In this document: positions 34,320 through 42,926 of the stretch, piece after piece
Layout: each line of letters opens with the position of its first letter
How positions within the stretch are numbered: position 1 is the stretch's first letter
Assembly: GCF_002156965.1 (NCBI RefSeq)
Contig: NZ_CP021324.1
Location: 694,681 to 758,680, forward strand
Origin: Candidatus Nitrosomarinus catalina
GTDB taxonomy: Archaea > Thermoproteota > Nitrososphaeria > Nitrososphaerales > Nitrosopumilaceae
Direction: 5' to 3'
DNA length: 64,000 bases
Program-made: the position numbers and the translations under genes
Notes under the pieces: generated by a model
What the model was told of the DNA's origin: nothing
Database searches by the model: none
The model's input: the letters and a program-made list of their open reading frames with translations, nothing else

Positions 34320-35192
34320 TTATTGCTGAGCCACATTTATGGCAATCATTGTGGAGATAATCTTTGCAGCTAATGAAGCAGTTGCGCCATTATCATGATA
34401 AGGATTTAATTCTACAATATCAACTCCAGTTACTTTTGTATCTTCAAAGGAATGAATCATATCAAATAATTCTCTAGATGTAATGCCAACAGCTTCGGGG
34501 TTTCCAACTCCAGGAGCGTATGCAGGGTCTAAAACATCAAGATCAAAACTAGAGTATACAGTGTCAAAAGTAGATATGTGATCTTTAACTAATTGGGGGC
34601 CTTTACCATCTCTAATTTCTTTGTCAGAAATTATTTTGATTTTATTTTCAGTAAGAAATTCTAACTCCTCTTTTACAAATGCTCTTGCACCAACATGCAA
34701 AATATTTTCAGAGCCACGTTCTTCCACAATTCTTCTCAAGTATGATGCATGACTTAATCGAATATCTGCAAATTCATCACGTAAATCATAATGGGCATCA
34801 AATACAACATACCCAGTTTCTTTAGGGAAACTAGTATAAGTTCCATAAGTAATAGAGTGTTCACCACCTAAAATGAAAAGTTGTTTTTGTTTAGAAACAA
34901 GTTCAGTAGTAATTTTTTTCAGCATATCAATCAGTTCAGATGCAACAACAGTATGACGAGTGTTACCTAAATCTTCAATATTTACGGTTTCTAAATCAAC
35001 ACCAAGTTCAGGATGAAAAATTTCAATATTATTAAAGGAATCACGAATTGCGTCAGCCCCAAATCTGCAACCAGGTTTGTAAGAATGCGTAGCATCAAAA
35101 GGAACTCCAAAAATTGTAGCAACGGGTTCACCACCTTCATCAGAACCAGTAATTAGCGGATTCCTATTCATGTATAAATCAAGAAAACTCAT
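34320..35192 (-). CDS. agmatinase / arginase family ureohydrolase
   Basis: 290 residues. Metal-binding motifs are complete: GGEHSITYG (His), DAHYDLRDEF (Asp-His-Asp) and SFDLDVLDPAYAPGVG (Asp-x-Asp). This is the SpeB-like branch, probably agmatinase in polyamine synthesis, though substrate within the family (agmatine, guanidinobutyrate and others) cannot be fixed by eye. It lies 6 bp downstream of thrS on the same strand. Confidence 0.9.
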   Translation of the reverse strand: MSFLDLYMNRNPLITGSDEGGEPVATIFGVPFDATHSYKPGCRFGADAIRDSFNNIEIFHPELGVDLETVNIEDLGNTRHTVVASELIDMLKKITTELVSKQKQLFILGGEHSITYGTYTSFPKETGYVVFDAHYDLRDEFADIRLSHASYLRRIVEERGSENILHVGARAFVKEELEFLTENKIKIISDKEIRDGKGPQLVKDHISTFDTVYSSFDLDVLDPAYAPGVGNPEAVGITSRELFDMIHSFEDTKVTGVDIVELNPYHDNGATASLAAKIISTMIAINVAQQ

Positions 35193-35198
35193 TTGTAT

Positions 35199-37067
35199 CT
35201 ACACCATAAGATTTGGACGTTTGGAAATATGTTTTGGAAAGTTCAAACCTGTAAATGGTTTACCCTGCGTTTGCTCATTAATTTCAGTAATGAATTCATC
35301 AAAAGATAATTCTCTAACTGCCCCAGTTGTCCTGTCACGAATACTCAGATTTTCAGAGTTTGCTTCTTTTTCACCAATTACAAGAATATATCTAATCCAT
35401 TCTTTTTCAGCTTCACGAATTCTCTTTCCAATACTCTCATTTCGATCATCAATGTCGACACGTACAGAGTTTGTAGAAATTTTATCAGTTAATTTTTCAC
35501 AAAAATCATAAAATTCTTCTTTTAATGGAATTATTCTAACTTGGGTAGGAGATAACCATAATGGCAATTGTGGTTTTCTGCCTTCATGTGAATCAGTAGC
35601 AGCTTTTTCTAATAGGGCGTAAATGATTCTTTCAATAGCACCACTTGGGGAATTGTGTAAAATTATTGGGTGTTTTTTATTATTATTTTCATCAACGAAT
35701 TCAATTCCATATCTATCCCCGTTTTCAACATCAATTTGATCAGTAGAAAGAGCAGATGCTTTTCCAAGATTATCAATAAAATTGAATTCCCATTTTAAAA
35801 CAAAATAAAAGAATTTTTCAGTCCACATTTCAACTAATACAGGTTTTCCATTCTTTTTGACTAATTCTTCAATTGTAGATTTATTCTCATTATAGAAATC
35901 TTCAGTAAATCTAATTGCCATATCGTAATCAGATTTCTGGATTCCAAGATTTTCAAGAACACTTTGAGATAAATCAAATCTTACCTTTATTTCGTCAATG
36001 GCTTGTGTCATGTCACCACAAAATGCATGACAGTCAGGCATGGTGAATGCTCTAAGTCGTCTTAATCCAACTAATTCACCAGATTGTTCACGCCTAAAAC
36101 TATACCTTGTAAGTTCATAAAGTTTGTAAGGTAAATTTTTGAAAGACATTTGAAAATGATTTGCCATAAGGAATTGTCCAAAACAAGCAGCAAATCTTAG
36201 AAATAATTTTTTTCCATCAGAATCAATATTGTATTGACGTGCAGGGAATCGATTGAAGTAACTAACCATACTTGGATGTTCAGAATCATACATGATTGGA
36301 GTTTCCACTTCATAACCACCATATTCTTTCACTCTATCAGTTACGTATCGCTCAATTAGAGATTTTATTAGTCGACCATTTGGGAAAAATCTCATATTAC
36401 CTGAATCAGATGCAGTTTCATAATCAGCAATACCCATTTTTTTCATTAGTGCAACATGTGGAGGAGGTTGATCAACATGACGTTGTTTTGCAGCTTCATA
36501 TTTTGCCAAAATTTCTAATTTTGGATGTTTTGAAAAATCAAAATCAGCAATATTAGACATTGTTCCGTCCGGAGACATAATTTTCCAAATTGATCGAATT
36601 TTAGATTCACCCTTTAATGCTTCAGAAGTTAATTCAGAGTCAGGTTTTGCAGATGGGGAATCTTTTGTTATAACCTTTGAACTTTCAGCTAAGGGGTGTC
36701 CTTTAACTTGTAATTTGTATGATTTTGTCCAACCAAATGGAGAATGAGAAACTTCCAAATCAGAAGCAGAAGATTCCATTTCTTTTAGTAATGAAATTGC
36801 AACAGATGGTTTTGCAAGATTAGAGCTTAAATGAGCATAAGGGTATAAGAGTAATTTTTTGCAGCCAATTTTTTGCATAGATTCTTTAATTTGAGATATA
36901 GCATTTTGTGCAACACTAGAATCATCACCGTCCTCGATGGCAACAAAAACAACAACTAGTTCTTCAAGTCTTTGAGTTTGAGGATTTTCAATATCTTCTG
37001 CACTTTTAATCTCTTTTTTTGTAGGAGTATACTCTATGCTATCACAATGTAATTGTAAAATTCGCAT
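35199..37067 (-). CDS. thrS: threonyl-tRNA synthetase (archaeal type)
   Basis: 622 residues. The N-terminal about 140 residues (RILQLHCDSIEYTPTKKEI ... LLLYPYAHLSS) are the archaea-specific editing domain related to D-aminoacyl-tRNA deacylase. The class II catalytic core has motif 2 (ELTRYSFRREQSGELVGLRR), the zinc ligands near CFGQF and DCHAF, and motif 3 (GAIERIIYALLE); a C-terminal anticodon-binding domain follows. ATG start. Confidence 0.96.
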   Translation of the reverse strand: MRILQLHCDSIEYTPTKKEIKSAEDIENPQTQRLEELVVVFVAIEDGDDSSVAQNAISQIKESMQKIGCKKLLLYPYAHLSSNLAKPSVAISLLKEMESSASDLEVSHSPFGWTKSYKLQVKGHPLAESSKVITKDSPSAKPDSELTSEALKGESKIRSIWKIMSPDGTMSNIADFDFSKHPKLEILAKYEAAKQRHVDQPPPHVALMKKMGIADYETASDSGNMRFFPNGRLIKSLIERYVTDRVKEYGGYEVETPIMYDSEHPSMVSYFNRFPARQYNIDSDGKKLFLRFAACFGQFLMANHFQMSFKNLPYKLYELTRYSFRREQSGELVGLRRLRAFTMPDCHAFCGDMTQAIDEIKVRFDLSQSVLENLGIQKSDYDMAIRFTEDFYNENKSTIEELVKKNGKPVLVEMWTEKFFYFVLKWEFNFIDNLGKASALSTDQIDVENGDRYGIEFVDENNNKKHPIILHNSPSGAIERIIYALLEKAATDSHEGRKPQLPLWLSPTQVRIIPLKEEFYDFCEKLTDKISTNSVRVDIDDRNESIGKRIREAEKEWIRYILVIGEKEANSENLSIRDRTTGAVRELSFDEFITEINEQTQGKPFTGLNFPKHISKRPNLMV

Positions 37068-37136
37068 GACTGAAATTAATTATAGTCAGTTTAAAATCGT
37101 TAGTATTGACTAAAAATTCAAAAATTTGTGCCTAGA

Positions 37137-37739
37137 TCATACAAATTGAAAATTTTTTACACCTTTCCAAATGTACCATGTCCCAATTGTTCTATAAGGA
37201 ATCCATTTGTTTGTAATTTCTAAGATTTCTTTGTTTGTTGGATTTTCCAAACCATATAATTTTTTCATGCCATTTATCAATCCTAGATCCCCTAATGGAA
37301 ATACATCCAATCTACCCAATCCAAATATCAAATACATTTCAGCAGTCCATTTACCTATTCCACGAATTTTTGTCAATTCAAAAATAACTTCATCATCAGA
37401 CATGTCATTAAAAATTTTAAAATTTAATTTTTTATCTACAATCATTTTTGAAATATCAAAAATATATTCTGCTTTCATTCTAGACAAACCAATAGATTTG
37501 ATTTCATTTTTAGATAATTTGACAATATCATTTGCAGTAGGATATTTTGTACCAAACAAATTTTTAAATCTTAAAGATATTGATTTACCGGCACTGTCAG
37601 ATATTTGTTGAGTAATAATTGCTTCAATCAATGCTTCAAAAGGATTAGAAATAGTACGGATTTTACATTCACCAACAGATGAAATAATTTTTTTTAGTTT
37701 TTTGTCTTTGTTTAAAATGATTAAAGCATCTTCATACAT
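37137..37739 (-). CDS. HhH-GPD DNA glycosylase (AlkA/3-methyladenine type)
   Basis: 200 residues. The helix-hairpin-helix LTKIRGIGKWTAEMYLIFGLG is followed by VFPLGDLGLINGM, whose Asp is the catalytic acid of AlkA-type glycosylases. No Fe-S cluster cysteines at the C-terminus. Likely removes alkylated bases. ATG start; separate from thrS by 70 bp. Confidence 0.88.
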   Translation of the reverse strand: MYEDALIILNKDKKLKKIISSVGECKIRTISNPFEALIEAIITQQISDSAGKSISLRFKNLFGTKYPTANDIVKLSKNEIKSIGLSRMKAEYIFDISKMIVDKKLNFKIFNDMSDDEVIFELTKIRGIGKWTAEMYLIFGLGRLDVFPLGDLGLINGMKKLYGLENPTNKEILEITNKWIPYRTIGTWYIWKGVKNFQFV

Positions 37740-37782
37740 AATTAATTTAAAAATAAATCATATTTCAAGGATTATCAAAAGA

Positions 37783-38121
37783 TTAATCTGAAATTTTTTG
37801 ACGAATTGAAATTATTGATCTTAAAACCAATCCAGACAAACCCAAATTTGTTGTAAGAAAAGTAAATGCTCGGGATAATGCATCTTCGCCCAGAAAGCCT
37901 TCATCATAAATCATTTCAATTGTTCCTTTGTTTGTTCTAACAAAAGAAGTGATCAATGAGTAAGTACCCAATTTTTGATCTATTCTTTCCAAGTATAGCC
38001 GTAATTCAATATCAGATATTTCAAATTCATCTTGGATAAAATTTCCATTTTCAAGTAAAAATTTAACCTCATCAGGAGTTTTAGTTACTCTGGCAGGATC
38101 ATGTAAGTCAATTATTTCCAT
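37783..38121 (-). CDS. hypothetical protein, 112 residues
   Basis: Not recognised. A soluble alpha/beta protein (FEISDIELRLYLERIDQ; YSLITSFVRTNKGTIEMIYDEGF; LGLSGLVLRSIISIRQK). It may be a small globular domain of unknown role. ATG start; same strand as the glycosylase upstream-downstream neighbour with a 43-bp gap. Confidence 0.6.
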   Translation of the reverse strand: MEIIDLHDPARVTKTPDEVKFLLENGNFIQDEFEISDIELRLYLERIDQKLGTYSLITSFVRTNKGTIEMIYDEGFLGEDALSRAFTFLTTNLGLSGLVLRSIISIRQKISD

Positions 38122-38234
38122 ATAATCAATTATGAAATTATCGATAGATAAGTAAATTTATTTTTAAACCAAGTCTCAAATTCAATTTTAGGTACAACAC
38201 AAGTATTATTTACAGTTAAGAAAACCAAGTAAAA

Positions 38235-39305
38235 ATGGATCCACACAAATTTCATGGAAAAGATATTCCTCATATCAAATTAGATCCAAAAATGAATATC
38301 GAAGATTTAGTTGAAGTATTTGCAAATTCAGGCTTTAATGGAAGGCAATTAGGAGAGGCTGCAAAATTATATGCAAAAATGATTGAAGAGGATGCAACAA
38401 TTTGTCTCACAATATCTGGTGCAATGACCCCTGTTGGTTTTGGTGGAATAATTAAAACATTAATTGAAAGAGGATTTGTAGATTGGATTGTCACAACAGG
38501 TGCCAACGTATATCATGAGGATCATTTTGCATTAGGATTACCAGTCAAACAAGGAAGTTTTGATGTTGATGATATGAAATTATATGAAAATGAAATTGTA
38601 AGAATTAGAGATGTTTACATTAAATTTGAAGAAACATTGGAAGCTGAAGATCAAACAATTCAAAAAATGTTTGCAGATGATTTTCAAGACAAATCTTTTA
38701 CAACAGCAGAATTTTGCAATTTGTTAGGTAAAAGAAGTAAGAAAATTGCAAAACATCCAGAAAAAAGTTTCATTACCACAGCATATGATTATGATGTGCC
38801 AGTATACATTTCAACAATGAAAGACTCATCGTTGGCGTTAAATTTAGCAGTACATAGATTAGAAGATAAAAAATTTGATTTAGATTTTGTCAGAGAAATT
38901 ATTGAACAAGCTGCAATTGTATATGATTCAAAAAAATCAGGGATTTTAGAATTAGGAGGAGGAGTACCAAAAAATACTGCTCAACAAACAGGTCCACTTT
39001 TAGATCAAATTTTAAGAAGAAATGACGGAGGACAAGAATACATCATACAAATTACTGATGCACGTCCAGATACTGGAGGGTTGTCAGGTGCAACATTACA
39101 AGAAGGTAAAAGTTGGGGCAAAATTCAAGATTCTCACGAAGGCATAATTACGGTTTATGCTGATGCAACAATTGCATTTCCAATTTTAGCATTATATGTT
39201 CTCAGCAATCAAAAAGAGAGAAAACCAAAAAGGCTCTATAAAAAAATTGATCAATTATACGATAAATTAAGCAAAGATTACTTCAACAATCCTAAAGGAG
39301 GTTAA
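38235..39305 (+). CDS. dys: deoxyhypusine synthase family protein
   Basis: 356 residues. Makes deoxyhypusine on aIF5A from spermidine using NAD. The GAMTPVGFGGIIKTLI block, the DWIVTTGANVYHED block, LELGGGVPKNTAQQTG and TGGLSGATLQEGKSWGKI are visible; the lysine in SWGKI corresponds to the catalytic Lys of human DHS. ATG start with an AT-rich promoter. The 3' end overlaps the small gene at 39302 by 4 bp, convergently. Confidence 0.9.
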   Translation: MDPHKFHGKDIPHIKLDPKMNIEDLVEVFANSGFNGRQLGEAAKLYAKMIEEDATICLTISGAMTPVGFGGIIKTLIERGFVDWIVTTGANVYHEDHFALGLPVKQGSFDVDDMKLYENEIVRIRDVYIKFEETLEAEDQTIQKMFADDFQDKSFTTAEFCNLLGKRSKKIAKHPEKSFITTAYDYDVPVYISTMKDSSLALNLAVHRLEDKKFDLDFVREIIEQAAIVYDSKKSGILELGGGVPKNTAQQTGPLLDQILRRNDGGQEYIIQITDARPDTGGLSGATLQEGKSWGKIQDSHEGIITVYADATIAFPILALYVLSNQKERKPKRLYKKIDQLYDKLSKDYFNNPKGG

Positions 39306-39514
39306 AATTTGTTGAATCTAGCACGTTCAAGTTCACGATCATCTTTGGATTCTTTTTTCCACTCTTTGTAGTGGTCTTTACAAAGAATTGTTTTTTTACC
39401 CTTAGAATTAACTCGCAAACCTGCATTTTCAACTTTAGTGGTATTTAATGAACGAGCGCCATCTTGATCACATCCTTCAACGTTACACTTAGCACCTTTT
39501 GCAACAATGCCCAT
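39302..39514 (-). CDS. small basic zinc protein, 70 residues
   Basis: 70 residues: KCNVEGCDQDGARSLN and, further on, ILCKDHYKEWKK, giving C-x4-C and C-x2-H. It likely binds zinc; the charged C-terminus suggests nucleic-acid or ribosome contact, an inference from composition. ATG start. Convergent overlap of 4 bp with dys. Confidence 0.7.
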   Translation of the reverse strand: MGIVAKGAKCNVEGCDQDGARSLNTTKVENAGLRVNSKGKKTILCKDHYKEWKKESKDDRELERARFNKF

Positions 39515-39658
39515 AACTTACTATAATCAAGATGTTATTTATACTTGAAAAAATTTGAACAAGTTAATTTATTTTAAAAATATTTAAAAAAAATACTTTT
39601 TGACAACTTAAAATCGACCGATTAATCGTTTATAATAGGAATATTTTTTTCTAACTTT

Positions 39659-39946
39659 ATGGCTGGAACAAACAAACCAAGCGGTTCTAAAGATTCAAAG
39701 AAAGGTAAAAAGGACAAAGGGGAAGGCGGTCCAAAAAAAGCAGAAATTACAGTCATGTTAAATGAGCAACAAGCTATGAAAGTAATTCAAAATTCAAAAG
39801 TTGTAACTGTCCAAGATCTTGCAAGACAAACAGGTGTTAAAATTTCAGCTGCAAATGCATTCTTAAAAGAATCCACTGCAAAAGGTACAGTAAAGAAAGT
39901 AGGCGGATATGCAGGACACCATTTGTATCAAGTTGTCTCTTCATAG
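39659..39946 (+). CDS. rps25e: ribosomal protein S25e
   Basis: 95 residues. Lys/Gly-rich basic N-terminal tail, then a winged-helix domain (VVTVQDLARQTGVKISAANAFLKE ... KVGGYAGHHLYQ) characteristic of S25e. ATG start. Its last 19 bp overlap the convergent cyclophilin-like gene. Confidence 0.93.
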   Translation: MAGTNKPSGSKDSKKGKKDKGEGGPKKAEITVMLNEQQAMKVIQNSKVVTVQDLARQTGVKISAANAFLKESTAKGTVKKVGGYAGHHLYQVVSS

Positions 39947-40314
39947 AGACGAATAACATCTCCAGATTTAACATTCTTCAATACATTTTCATCATCAGTA
40001 AATTTACCAATCGGGGTCATTTTTTTAGCAGATTCGACATTTCCAACAAAAAAACAAAAACTACCAGTAGAAGGTAAAAATGCTACATCACCTTTTTTAA
40101 ATTCAGATCTGGCACGTTCAATTCCCGAGTCAACACTAGTTTCAAAATAAACAATACTTTTACCCAATAAATGAGAATTACCCTCTAAAGGCAATGATCT
40201 CATAATAGTACCTACAGTTCTAGGAGACAAATGTCGTTTCAAATCACAAGTTAATTTTCTCTTTCCATCAATTTCTAAAATCAATTGTTTTCTGGAGACT
40301 GAAGCATTAGACAA
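39928..40314 (-). CDS. cyclophilin-like fold protein (TM1367/DUF3830 type)
   Basis: 128 residues from a TTG at 40314; longer frames would overlap the divergent rpoK gene. The pattern TCDLKRHLSPRTVGTIMRSLPLEG, KGDVAFLPSTGSFCFFVG and MTPIGKF...VKSGDVIRLYE matches the compact beta-barrel of TM1367/DUF369-type cyclophilin-like proteins, which lack the classical isomerase residues. Function unknown. Start uncertain. Confidence 0.7.
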   Translation of the reverse strand: MSNASVSRKQLILEIDGKRKLTCDLKRHLSPRTVGTIMRSLPLEGNSHLLGKSIVYFETSVDSGIERARSEFKKGDVAFLPSTGSFCFFVGNVESAKKMTPIGKFTDDENVLKNVKSGDVIRLYEETT

Positions 40315-40327
40315 TTTTAATTTAAAA

Positions 40328-40858
40328 ATGATTAGATTATATAACGTTTTAAGAGAATTTTTGTACTTGTCCAGTGCTGAAGAACCAAAAGTAATTACAC
40401 CAGAATCTGAAACATTAGAAACAGAAGCAGATCCCAATTTAGGATTAAACAAAGCATTAGACACTTATCGAAAATTAATTGAAAAAAATACAGACAATCC
40501 AACAGAACCATTAACAGATAAAGAACAATCAAATCTTGAAAATAGAATTAAAGAAATCGAAGAAAGAGAAGTTGTAGAAAAAATTGAAGATCATGATCCA
40601 GTTGAAATTCCTTGTGAAAAGGGCAAAATCACTATTGGACCTCCAACATTAACAAGATTTGAGCAAGCCAGAATCATGGGAGCAAGAGCATTACAATTAT
40701 CATTAGGAGCACCACCATTTATCGAAATTCCAAAAAATGCAAGAATTTCTTTAGATATTTCAATGGAAGAATTAGAAAAGAAAGTAATTCCAATTACCAT
40801 TAGAAGAGTTTTGCCAAATGGCGATTATCAAAACATCCCAATTGATTATTTCATATAA
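40328..40858 (+). CDS. rpoK: RNA polymerase subunit K (Rpb6 homologue)
   Basis: 176 residues, longer than a typical archaeal RpoK (about 60-100) because of a charged N-terminal extension of about 100 residues. The C-terminal part is unmistakable: PTLTRFEQARIMGARALQLS then ITIRRVLPNGDYQNIPIDYF. It supports assembly of the polymerase core. ATG start, only 13 bp from the start of the divergent cyclophilin-like gene, so their promoters must overlap the opposing gene or the true start is farther inside. Confidence 0.88.
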   Translation: MIRLYNVLREFLYLSSAEEPKVITPESETLETEADPNLGLNKALDTYRKLIEKNTDNPTEPLTDKEQSNLENRIKEIEEREVVEKIEDHDPVEIPCEKGKITIGPPTLTRFEQARIMGARALQLSLGAPPFIEIPKNARISLDISMEELEKKVIPITIRRVLPNGDYQNIPIDYFI

Positions 40859-40918
40859 AGAACCAATCGTCGATAAAACTTAAAAGAACAAAAAATTTCT
40901 GAATGTTGTATAATGCTC

Positions 40919-41209
40919 ATGGAAGACGCAAATGAACCGAAAGGTCAAGAGCAGACCGAAATAAACATTGGAAACGATCCAGTAATGCTCACTGCTGTAG
41001 ATGTAGTATCAAAACTCATGAATCAAAATAATATTATTTTGAAAGCAAGAGGAAATTCAATTCCAAATGCAGTAGCAGTGGCAAACATAATTACAGAAAA
41101 AATGTTAAGAGGCGTTACCAAAATCGAAAAAATTAATTTAGACACATTAGAAAAAGCTGGAATTGGAAAAATGACATCCACAGTTGAAATAATAATTAAT
41201 AAAATTTAG
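40919..41209 (+). CDS. albA: Alba-family chromatin/RNA-binding protein
   Basis: 96 residues from the second ATG (40919). The Alba fold is clear: VVSKLMNQNNIILKARGNSIPNA (split as in family), AVANIITEKMLRGV and the ST-EI-I-I C-terminal hairpin. Basic loop KARG. Acts as a nucleic-acid binder. It lies 60 bp downstream of rpoK. Its stop overlaps the convergent regulator gene by 4 bp. Confidence 0.88.
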   Translation: MEDANEPKGQEQTEINIGNDPVMLTAVDVVSKLMNQNNIILKARGNSIPNAVAVANIITEKMLRGVTKIEKINLDTLEKAGIGKMTSTVEIIINKI

Positions 41210-41622
41210 TAAACGCTACCAGGACCTTTTAGAAGCATGTTTTCACATTCTTTACAAACTTGTTCATCGATATTAGATTCCAAATTGTGATGGATTTCAC
41301 AAATCAATAAACTGGATTTGATATAATTACACAATCCAATAAATTTTGAAAGACTAGAAGGAGTGTAAGCTAAATCAGAAGCAAGATTTTCACATAATTC
41401 ATCAATTAATTGTGCAACCTGTTTTTCAGATAATAACTTTGCAATTAAAGATGGATCACCACGAGTTCCTCTAATGTAATTACTAATAGCAGCTTGAGTT
41501 ACTCCGAGCATTTTAGATATTTCATCTTCTCTAATATCATGTTCTTCAGCCAATTTTTTTGCTAAAATTGCCCTTAATGCAGGAATCAATGTTTTAGATT
41601 CAATTTCAGCAGGAAGTAACAT
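41206..41622 (-). CDS. XRE-like helix-turn-helix regulator with CxxC tail
   Basis: 138 residues. The HTH is IREDEISKMLGVTQAAISNY followed by IRGTRGDPSLI, the pattern of archaeal transcriptional regulators related to the N-terminal domain of ThiDN-type proteins. The C-terminal half has CEIHH and VCKECENML, possible metal ligands. Probable autogenous or local regulator. ATG start; divergent from the asparagine-synthase-like gene 104 bp away. Confidence 0.8.
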   Translation of the reverse strand: MLLPAEIESKTLIPALRAILAKKLAEEHDIREDEISKMLGVTQAAISNYIRGTRGDPSLIAKLLSEKQVAQLIDELCENLASDLAYTPSSLSKFIGLCNYIKSSLLICEIHHNLESNIDEQVCKECENMLLKGPGSVY

Positions 41623-41725
41623 TGTTTTTCAACAATGAAGATGTGAATTTAAAGTTTCCAGTAAAAATAAAGAACTTAGAATAGATTAGGCATATCTATT
41701 TTAATTTCAAATCATATCCAAATTA

Positions 41726-42670
41726 TTGGAAGATTATTCTAGTAAAATATATCAGATTTTAGAAAAATCTTGTGATTCATCAAAATCCCAACTAATTGCA
41801 TTATCAGGAGGTTTAGACAGTTCAATTTTGGCAAATTTTATTAAAAAAAGAAAGACACATGGAATTGCAATTATTTCAAAAGATTTTGTTTCTACAGATC
41901 TAACATATTGTCAAATAATTTCAAAGGAAACAAACATTCCATTAACAATTTACAATGCAACAACGTCAGAAATTCTGGATGCAGTTGAAAAGACTATTAA
42001 AATTTTAAAAAATTTCAATGATATTGAAATTAGAAATAATGTTGTCATGTATTTAGCAATAAAGTGGGCCAAAGAAAATAACTACGAATCAATCATAACA
42101 GGAGATGGAGCTGATGAATTATTTGCAGGATACAACTTTCTTGTTAACAAACCTGAAAACGAATTAGATGCAGAAATAAAAAGAGTATGTTCAATAATGC
42201 ATTTCCCAAGCCAGAAAATAGGCGAACAATTAGGAATAAAAATTGAGTCACCGTTTCTTACAGAAGAATTAATCAAAATTGCAAATGAAATTCCGTCAAA
42301 TTTGAAAATCAAACAAGAAAAAGAAACAAGGTACGGTAAATGGATTTTACGAAAAACATTTGAAAATCACATACCTTTGCAAATAGTATGGAGAAAAAAA
42401 TCACCTATGCAAGACGGAGCAGGTACTGTTGGATTAACCAATTTATTTGAATCTATAATTAATGAAGAAAAATTTGTTGAAAAAAAATTAACAGTGAAAA
42501 AAGAAGACAACGTAGTGATTAGAAGCAAAGAATCCATGTACTATTATGAAATTTATAAAAAATTATACGGTATTCCAGTAAATGATAAAGCAAGTACTCA
42601 GTGTCCTTATTGTAAGCATGAAGTTATGAGTTCAAAATTTTGTAGAATGTGCGGAGCTTTTCCAATCTAA
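41726..42670 (+). CDS. stand-alone asparagine synthetase-like ATP pyrophosphatase with zinc ribbon
   Basis: 314 residues from a TTG start. The PP-loop SGGLDSS is at residues 27-33, with ITGDGADELFAGYN and WILRKTFENHIP following, the synthetase half of AsnB. The glutaminase half is absent, and the C-terminus has CPYCKH...FCRMCGAF, a zinc ribbon. This differs from normal asparagine synthetase and may act on another amide acceptor, possibly using free ammonia. Its stop overlaps the tiny YHS gene by 4 bp, convergently. Confidence 0.82.
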   Translation: MEDYSSKIYQILEKSCDSSKSQLIALSGGLDSSILANFIKKRKTHGIAIISKDFVSTDLTYCQIISKETNIPLTIYNATTSEILDAVEKTIKILKNFNDIEIRNNVVMYLAIKWAKENNYESIITGDGADELFAGYNFLVNKPENELDAEIKRVCSIMHFPSQKIGEQLGIKIESPFLTEELIKIANEIPSNLKIKQEKETRYGKWILRKTFENHIPLQIVWRKKSPMQDGAGTVGLTNLFESIINEEKFVEKKLTVKKEDNVVIRSKESMYYYEIYKKLYGIPVNDKASTQCPYCKHEVMSSKFCRMCGAFPI

Positions 42671-42813
42671 ACATTATTTTTGTACTTTCGTGGTTTTTTT
42701 ATGAATATTTTTCTACATCCATTACAACAAAAGTAGAAATTTTTTCCATTATGATCATGGATTAAAGCTATATCTTCATCTAATTCAATTCCACATACAG
42801 GATCAACTGGCAC
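42667..42813 (-). CDS. YHS-domain protein, 48 residues
   Basis: From a GTG at 42813: MPVDPVCGIELDED...IHDHNGKNFYFCCNGCRKIF then a basic tail. VDPVCG and FCCNGC are the two halves of a YHS domain, a small metal-binding (often copper or heavy metal) module. Ends by overlapping the previous gene's stop. No ATG occurs in this frame after the upstream stop. Confidence 0.7.
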   Translation of the reverse strand: MPVDPVCGIELDEDIALIHDHNGKNFYFCCNGCRKIFIKKPRKYKNNV

Positions 42814-42926
42814 AAATTTTTTAATTTTTAATTTCTATTTATAGATTCAGTAATGCAAATCAACAATGTTTGAATTATGAATTCATAGATAAAACAAATT
42901 TTAGAAAAATATAGTAATGAAGACTG

